A DNA stretch of 10,326 nucleotides, from NCBI GenBank assembly GCA_017452035.1, contig JAFTNE010000201.1, positions 1 through 10,326 on the forward strand. Direction: 5' to 3'. Shown piece after piece: positions 6,429-10,326 of the stretch. The DNA is from Clostridia bacterium. Lineage in GTDB: Bacteria; Bacillota; Clostridia; Christensenellales; CAG-314. Both the position numbers and the translations under genes were made by a program. Position 1 is the first letter of the stretch. Every line of letters begins with the position of its first letter. Below the pieces are notes generated by a model. That model was not told the origin of the DNA, searched no databases, and saw only the letters and a list, made by a program, of their open reading frames with translations.

Positions 6429-8072
6429 TTACTCATCCACTTCGGCAAAGCAACTGCCACCAATGAACTCTCTCAAAAGGGAGTTGCATGGTATCCACTT
6501 GTCGTCCATATCTTGGAAGTACTTCAAAAATTTGATAAGCCTGTTTGCCATGATAAAGTGTGGGCTGTCGCTTTGTACTTCCCTTAAAGCTGGCAATGCG
6601 TACTTTTTCATTACGCAAAGTTCGTAGGTCAAGGCTGAGTTGAACACAAAGTTGCAACCTTCTTGATAGGGATAAATCCACTTGAACTCGCCACGGCGAA
6701 CGCTTGGCCACATCTCTAACGTGCGCTCTGCCGAGGAATTGCGATACTTACGGTCACGCACAATACGGCGAAGAAGGCGAATATCGGTAAAGCTGATGGG
6801 GTTGTGCATATCGATATTGATTTGGAATTGTGGCGCAATGTAGATTTTGAACTTTTGGTGTTTGGGAATGGAGTGTGAAAGTTGGTCGTTTAGCGCATGG
6901 ATACCTTCGATAATAATTGGAGTATCCTTGGAAATGCGAATTTTTTCGCCATGCTCGGCACGTCCTGTGCCAAACTTGTACACGGGAAGTTCCACCTCTT
7001 CGCCATCAATAAGCGCTGTCATGTGCTTGTTGAACAGTTCAACGTCCAATGCGTCAATATGCTCAAAGTCCTTTTCGCCAAACTCGTCAAGGGGGATGTC
7101 ATCACGATTTTTGTAGTACATATCCAACGAAATGCGCAGTGGGTTGATGCCACGAGCCATCAATTCGATGCGAAGTCGGTTAGAAAAGGTGGTGTTGCCC
7201 GAGCTACTTGGGCCGGCAATGCAAATAAGGCGAATATTTTCGATGTCGTCAGCAATTTTGCCACCAAGCTCGTGGAGCATATCGTTGTGCAAAGTTTCGT
7301 TCATGTTGATGCAGTCGATGTAGGTGTCGTTTTCGATATGCTTGTTCATATCAAAAACAAAGTGAGAGTTGCATCGTTTTGCCCACAGATAGGAACGTTT
7401 GATTACGCGCGCAAAGGTGGGTTCATCGTTGAATACGGGTATTACGCCACCAGCCTCGTGACGGGGGTATTGTACTGTTGCACCACCGTCATAAGGGAAA
7501 ACTTTGAACAGTTTTAGGTAGCCAGTGGAAGGTACCATGTAGCCGTACATGTAGTTGATAAACTCGCCACATCTGTAGAAGTGGCAAACTTTGTCGGGGC
7601 GATATTGCAAAACTTGTGCCTTGTCGGGGTAATTGTGAGCTACAAAGTAGTCGTGAGCCTCTTCCTTGGTCATTGTCAAGCGTTCAAATGGCAAATCCAA
7701 CTCTACCAAGCGTTGCATTTCTTCCTTGACAGCTTGCACCATTTTGCTATCAAATTTGTTGGGAGTGGGCAACGATAGGTAAATGGAGCGAGATACACCA
7801 TAGGAAATTTTTAGTTGCAACTCGGGGTACAAATTGCGAAAAGCCATGGAAATGAGGTATCTAAGGCTGGTTTCGTACACTTTGATAGCATCACTGCTTA
7901 GATAGGAAAGTGGCTCTACTGTGGCATCAAAGGTAAGCGCGTAGGTAAGCTCGCGCAGACGGTTGTTAACCTTTGCCACAAGCACCTGCTTGTCTTGGTC
8001 GTGGATGATGTCTATTAGGCGTGTGCCTTTGGGCACTTGAATTGTTTGGTTGTTAATTGTAATGTTAAGCAT
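6429..8072 (-). CDS. TGS-domain uridine kinase-like protein (nucleoside kinase)
   Basis: Family members are predicted to phosphorylate a nucleoside, probably uridine, with ATP or GTP in pyrimidine salvage. The 547-residue product has an N-terminal TGS domain (1-65), a region like the second additional domain of threonyl- and alanyl-tRNA synthetases (about 65-240, with HDYFVAHNYPDKAQVL and the STGYLKLFKVFPYDGGA stretch), and a C-terminal P-loop kinase domain (about 280-547). Kinase landmarks are ISLDMYYKNR with D317, IIIEGIHALN (386-395), and RRIVRDRKYRNSSAERTLEMW. The gene has an AAGGAG ribosome binding site ten or so bases before the ATG. Oddly, the Walker A motif reads GPSSSGNTT: N293 (codon at 7194-7196) replaces the lysine that normally holds the nucleotide phosphates. 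The rest is intact and full length. Whether it is an active kinase is therefore doubtful. No good reverse-strand promoter is visible in 8073-8167. Confidence 0.88.
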   Translation of the reverse strand: MLNITINNQTIQVPKGTRLIDIIHDQDKQVLVAKVNNRLRELTYALTFDATVEPLSYLSSDAIKVYETSLRYLISMAFRNLYPELQLKISYGVSRSIYLSLPTPNKFDSKMVQAVKEEMQRLVELDLPFERLTMTKEEAHDYFVAHNYPDKAQVLQYRPDKVCHFYRCGEFINYMYGYMVPSTGYLKLFKVFPYDGGATVQYPRHEAGGVIPVFNDEPTFARVIKRSYLWAKRCNSHFVFDMNKHIENDTYIDCINMNETLHNDMLHELGGKIADDIENIRLICIAGPSSSGNTTFSNRLRIELMARGINPLRISLDMYYKNRDDIPLDEFGEKDFEHIDALDVELFNKHMTALIDGEEVELPVYKFGTGRAEHGEKIRISKDTPIIIEGIHALNDQLSHSIPKHQKFKIYIAPQFQINIDMHNPISFTDIRLLRRIVRDRKYRNSSAERTLEMWPSVRRGEFKWIYPYQEGCNFVFNSALTYELCVMKKYALPALREVQSDSPHFIMANRLIKFLKYFQDMDDKWIPCNSLLREFIGGSCFAEVDE

Positions 8073-8167
8073 GTTACTCCTTGTGCGACAAACTTACTTG
8101 CTTGACTGCAAAAACTTGTCGCTTGATTTTGTGGTAGTAAAATTTGTATAATTTGTTTTTGAGGAAT

Positions 8168-8197
8168 AAAAAAGGGGCGCAAACTGTACCCCCTTTT
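8168..8197 (-). terminator. Terminator of the cyclophilin gene
   Basis: AAAAGGGG and CCCCTTTT arms enclose about a dozen bases; on the reverse strand six T follow the stem (8173-8168). It lies about 35 bases after the cyclophilin stop codon. A-rich and T-rich flanks on both sides would allow action on both strands. Confidence 0.87.
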
Positions 8198-8231
8198 GTT
8201 TTTGCTACATTAATATGAGCTGTTATAGGCG

Positions 8232-8750
8232 TTAGCACTTGGTTGGTTGTGGATAGTTGACACCAAACGTTTCTACCGTAACCGTTGCCATAACTTGTGG
8301 TTCGTATGGACGATCGCTAAAATCGGTGTACTCGTCGGCGATTTCGTCAACAACGTTCAAACCTTCGATTACCTTGCCAAATGCTGCATATGCGCCATCA
8401 AGGTGGGGAGCATCTTGGTGCATGATGAAAAATTGACTGCCTGCACTGTTGGGGTTTTGTGCGCGCGCCATGGATATTACTCCACGATGGTGGCAAAGGT
8501 CGTTTTTAAATCCGTTTTGAGCAAACTCGCCACGAATGCCATAACCAGGTCCACCAGTGCCACGTCCCAAAGGACAACCACCTTGGATCATAAATCCACG
8601 GATAACTCTGTGGAAAATGAGGCCATTGTAGAAACCCTTGTTTACAAGGGAAACAAAGTTGTTTACAGTGTTGGGTGCAACGTTTGGATAAAGTTCAATT
8701 TTGATTTGTTTGCCATTTTTCATTGTGATGGTAACAATGGGATTTTGCAT
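8232..8750 (-). CDS. ppiB: Cyclophilin-type peptidyl-prolyl cis-trans isomerase
   Basis: Speeds cis-trans isomerisation of prolyl peptide bonds during protein folding; without a signal peptide it should act in the cytoplasm. The 172-residue product covers one complete cyclophilin domain. Visible motifs are APNTVNNFVSLV (25-36), FHRVIRGFMIQGG with catalytic R48, F53 and Q56, the glycine-rich GRGTGGPGYGI (62-72), SQFFI (105-109) and LDGAYAAFGKV (117-127). The tryptophan that binds cyclosporin in human CypA is replaced by H116, as in many bacterial members. The usual GGDP at 57-60 is GGCP here. GGAGG lies nine bases or so before the ATG on the reverse strand. It has its own promoter about 120 bases upstream and a terminator before the kinase-like gene, so the two are separate units on the same strand. 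Confidence 0.96.
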   Translation of the reverse strand: MQNPIVTITMKNGKQIKIELYPNVAPNTVNNFVSLVNKGFYNGLIFHRVIRGFMIQGGCPLGRGTGGPGYGIRGEFAQNGFKNDLCHHRGVISMARAQNPNSAGSQFFIMHQDAPHLDGAYAAFGKVIEGLNVVDEIADEYTDFSDRPYEPQVMATVTVETFGVNYPQPTKC

Positions 8751-8868
8751 AATGTATGTCCTCCAATAACCTTTGACAATAACAATTTGCCTTGCAAAGG
8801 TAGCTATTTTGTAGTTTGCAGATGCGCGTGCAGTTTATTTTTGCACCACACGCTACTTTTGTGCATAC

Positions 8869-8897
8869 ATTTTACCACAAACAAAAGCAATATTCAA
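8869..8897 (-). promoter_or_regulatory. Sigma-A promoter of ppiB, extended -10
   Basis: On the reverse strand TTGAAT (8897-8892) and TAAAAT (8874-8869) are 17 bases apart, and TGG directly precedes the -10, giving an extended -10 element. Transcription would start near 8862, with a leader of about 110 bases that can fold into two short stems. Confidence 0.75.
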
Positions 8898-8999
8898 TAC
8901 GTCTTGGAAAAATAATTTGATTACATTTTAGCTACTGTAGCAAGCGTATTTGGCAAATATTTGTTGATATGCTAACGGAGAACACATCTCGCCCCTACA

Positions 9000-9017
9000 T
9001 TTTTTTTTGGGGGGGGG
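9000..9017. repeat. T9G9 homopolymer junction
   Basis: Nine T (9000-9008) are followed directly by nine G (9009-9017). No other G run of this size occurs in the window. Such tracts are prone to slippage in the cell and to length errors in sequencing. Confidence 0.9.
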
Positions 9018-9051
9018 ACAATTTATCTATTACCGAATAACATTTGTAACC

Positions 9052-9094
9052 TTTATTTAGCTGATGGTTGTGTGTTTGTTTTTTAGCAAATAAA
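9052..9094. other. Hairpin 1 of the intergenic cluster
   Basis: TTTATTT (9052-9058), one bulged A, then GCT (9060-9062) pair with AGC-AAATAAA (9085-9094) around a 22-base loop. It is not followed by a T run on either strand. Confidence 0.5.
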
Positions 9095-9117
9095 CACCAA
9101 TAGCCTACACCAGCATG

Positions 9118-9141
9118 ATTGTACCTATTGCTAAGTACAAT
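9118..9141. other. Hairpin 2 of the intergenic cluster
   Basis: ATTGTAC (9118-9124) and GTACAAT (9135-9141) are perfect 7-bp arms around the loop CTATTGCTAA. Confidence 0.6.
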
Positions 9142-9158
9142 GTGTAAACTTTATTTTT

Positions 9159-9213
9159 ACCGATAGCTAAGCCATCAATTGTGTTTATCGAATTGATTGA
9201 TGGTTAGCACGGT
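9159..9213. other. Hairpin 3, the longest of the intergenic cluster
   Basis: ACCG (9159-9162), GCTAA (9166-9170) and CCATCAAT (9172-9179) pair with ATTGATGG (9196-9203), TTAGC (9204-9208) and CGGT (9210-9213). This gives 17 bp with one bulge and one small internal loop. A competing register, ATCAATT/AATTGAT (9174-9180 and 9191-9197), is possible. It ends just before the aminopeptidase promoter. Confidence 0.65.
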
Positions 9214-9220
9214 CATTTAA

Positions 9221-9249
9221 TTGACTTTATTTATATATTTTTATATAAT
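9221..9249 (+). promoter_or_regulatory. Sigma-A promoter of the M29 aminopeptidase gene
   Basis: TTGACT (9221-9226) and a perfect TATAAT (9244-9249) are 17 bases apart. Transcription would start near 9256, inside or next to the first arm of the hairpin at 9253-9288, leaving a leader of nearly 90 bases. Confidence 0.87.
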
Positions 9250-9252
9250 ATT

Positions 9253-9304
9253 CCCATAAAAATACGCAAGACAACTGTTTTTTGTGGGATTTGTTGCAAC
9301 AAAT
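9253..9304 (+). promoter_or_regulatory. 5' hairpin and 16-bp palindrome in the aminopeptidase leader
   Basis: CCCATAAAAA (9253-9262) pairs with TTTTTGTGGG (9279-9288), a 10-bp stem with one T-G pair, at the very start of the transcript. Directly after it, ATTTGTTGCAACAAAT (9289-9304) is a perfect palindrome, about 33 to 48 bases past the predicted start. The palindrome could be a repressor operator; the first stem could stabilise the mRNA. Both readings are inference. Confidence 0.55.
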
Positions 9305-9342
9305 TGGCAAAGAGCTGTTGAAAATGCAAAAGGAGTAAAACT

Positions 9343-10326
9343 ATGCTAAGTCAAAAACAACTTGAACAATTTGCCGAACTTACTGTACGTGTAGGCGCAA
9401 ATATGCAAAAAGGTCAAATCGTAGTTGTACGTTGTGACGTTTCCTGCCAAGATTTTGCACATCTAATCGTTGCAAAGGCGTACGAATTTGGCGCAAAAAA
9501 GGTTATCATGCAATGGAGTGACGAGATTGTATCTCGCATGGGCATGCTCAACCAATCACTCGAATCTCTTTGCGAAGTGCCACAATGGGCAATTGACCAA
9601 TCGCAATACTTTATCGACAACGACGTTTGCCTCATTTCCATCAAGGCGGGCGACCCCAACATCTACAAGGGATGCGACCCAATCAAACTTAAAGAATCGG
9701 CTCTTGCAAGTGGCAAAGCTATGATCAACTTCCGTAAGGCAACAATGTCTAACCTTTTGCGTTGGACACTTGTATCCATCCCAACACCAGCTTGGGCAAA
9801 GCAAGTTTTCCCCGAGTTGCCAGTAGATGAGGCTGTTGACAAAATGTGGGATGCAATTGGCCACATCATGCGCCTTGACCAAGAAGACCCAACGGAGGCT
9901 TGGTTTAGACACATTGACGTTTTGACAAAGCGCGCTGCTTTCCTTACAAGCCACAACTTTGAAACCATCCACATGTACAACAACCAAGGTACAGACCTCC
10001 ACGTTGGTCTTGCAATCGACCACTTGTGGATTGCTGCTCGCGAAGAAGGTCAAGATGGTATTCCTTTCACAGCAAACATGCCCACTGAAGAAATCTTTAC
10101 TGCACCACACAACAAAAATATCAACGGTACAGTTGTAAGCGCGTTGCCACTTGTAAACAATGGTAACATCATCGACAACTTTAGCATCACATTTAAAGAT
10201 GGTCGCGTTGTGGATTACTCGGCAGAGGTGGGATATGATGCGCTTAAAGGTTTGCTTACTGCTGACGAAGGCGTTTTGTCTCTTGGCGAAATTGCTTTGA
10301 TTGGCAAAAACTCTCCTATTGCTGAA
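9343..10326 (+). CDS. M29 family aminopeptidase, 3' end outside the window
   Basis: A cytoplasmic metal-dependent aminopeptidase of the AmpS/PepS/aminopeptidase T family that removes N-terminal residues from peptides. 328 codons are present and the frame runs off the right edge; family members are about 410 residues, so roughly 80 are missing. Visible features are the opening LEQFAELTVRVGANMQKGQ, the VAKAYEFGAKKV segment, MINFRKATMSNLLRWTLV, TDLHVGL, NMPTEEIFTAPH with E250, and LGEIALIGKNSPI with E316. The two glutamates, 66 apart, fit the first two metal ligands of the family; the later His and Asp ligands lie beyond the edge. AAAAGGAG at about 9328-9335 supports the ATG. The leader and upstream region are unusually structured (see findings). 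The family call is strong. Confidence 0.93.
   Translation, partial: MLSQKQLEQFAELTVRVGANMQKGQIVVVRCDVSCQDFAHLIVAKAYEFGAKKVIMQWSDEIVSRMGMLNQSLESLCEVPQWAIDQSQYFIDNDVCLISIKAGDPNIYKGCDPIKLKESALASGKAMINFRKATMSNLLRWTLVSIPTPAWAKQVFPELPVDEAVDKMWDAIGHIMRLDQEDPTEAWFRHIDVLTKRAAFLTSHNFETIHMYNNQGTDLHVGLAIDHLWIAAREEGQDGIPFTANMPTEEIFTAPHNKNINGTVVSALPLVNNGNIIDNFSITFKDGRVVDYSAEVGYDALKGLLTADEGVLSLGEIALIGKNSPIAE

Larger units (their letters stand above)
8751..9342. other. Long divergent intergenic region
   Basis: No coding sequence is supported in these 592 bases. From left to right: the ppiB leader with a CCTTTG/CAAAGG stem (8770-8800) just before its ribosome binding site and a second GTGCA/TGCAC stem; the ppiB promoter (8869-8897); a motif ending GCCCCTACAT (8976-9001); T9 then G9 (9000-9017); hairpins at 9052-9094, 9118-9141 and 9159-9213 with repeated words; the aminopeptidase promoter (9221-9249); a 5'-end hairpin (9253-9288); and a 16-bp palindrome (9289-9304). 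Confidence 0.75.

Noticed and set aside
6897..7517. Forward open frame opposite the kinase-like gene (206 codons)
   Set aside because: The reverse frame encodes a recognised protein; the forward frame has no ribosome binding site or recognisable motif.
8247..8915. Forward open frame opposite ppiB (222 codons)
   Set aside because: Shadow of the cyclophilin gene. It runs on through the ppiB leader and promoter without any sign of coding.
9030..9215. Known structural RNA such as 6S RNA in the intergenic cluster
   Set aside because: The hairpins are separate and do not form one long rod with a central bubble; no clear promoter or terminator frames them.
9030..9215. CRISPR array or insertion-sequence ends in the intergenic cluster
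   Set aside because: Repeated words are too few and irregular for an array, and there is no transposase or flanking target duplication.

Overview
This window looks like chromosomal DNA from an AT-rich, endospore-forming member of the Bacillota, most likely Clostridia. The reasons are a clear SpoIIID homologue, a single-chain dimeric-type glycyl-tRNA synthetase, a Tex protein, a TGS-domain uridine kinase-like protein of the type common in Clostridia and an M29 aminopeptidase. Near-consensus sigma-A promoters and strong AGGAG-type ribosome binding sites also fit. The species cannot be named from this sequence. No transposase, phage gene, tRNA, rRNA or CRISPR array is visible.

Layout, left to right. 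1-421: spoIIID with its terminator. 567-2069: glyQS with a consensus promoter, a short leader and a terminator. 2070-2488: a long non-coding stretch with a probable tex promoter and a possible reverse-strand gene remnant. 2489-4633: tex. 4634-4814: a gap with several hairpins. 4815-5570: a ZIP-family metal transporter and its terminator. 5689-6246: a small membrane protein with a PH-like domain, with its own promoter and terminator. 6311-8072, reverse strand: a TGS/uridine kinase-like protein, its terminator and, beyond that, a 27-bp diverged copy of its own 3' end. 8168-8897, reverse strand: a cyclophilin-type peptidyl-prolyl isomerase with promoter and terminator. 8898-9342: a long intergenic region with a T9G9 tract, three hairpins, repeated words and a strong promoter. 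9343-10326: the first 328 codons of an M29 aminopeptidase, cut by the window edge.

The genes are mostly single transcription units with their own promoter and terminator, and they do not form one pathway. They cover translation (GlyRS), protein folding and turnover (PPIase, aminopeptidase), nucleic-acid-linked housekeeping (Tex), metal import, nucleotide salvage and sporulation control. tex and the ZIP gene could be co-transcribed, because no convincing terminator separates them.

I did not find a clear undescribed multi-gene system. The observations most worth a second look are: the kinase-like protein has Asn where the Walker A lysine should be; its 3' end is duplicated beyond its terminator with only synonymous differences; and the 450-bp region before the aminopeptidase is unusually structured, with a T9G9 homopolymer junction and a 16-bp perfect palindrome just downstream of the promoter.
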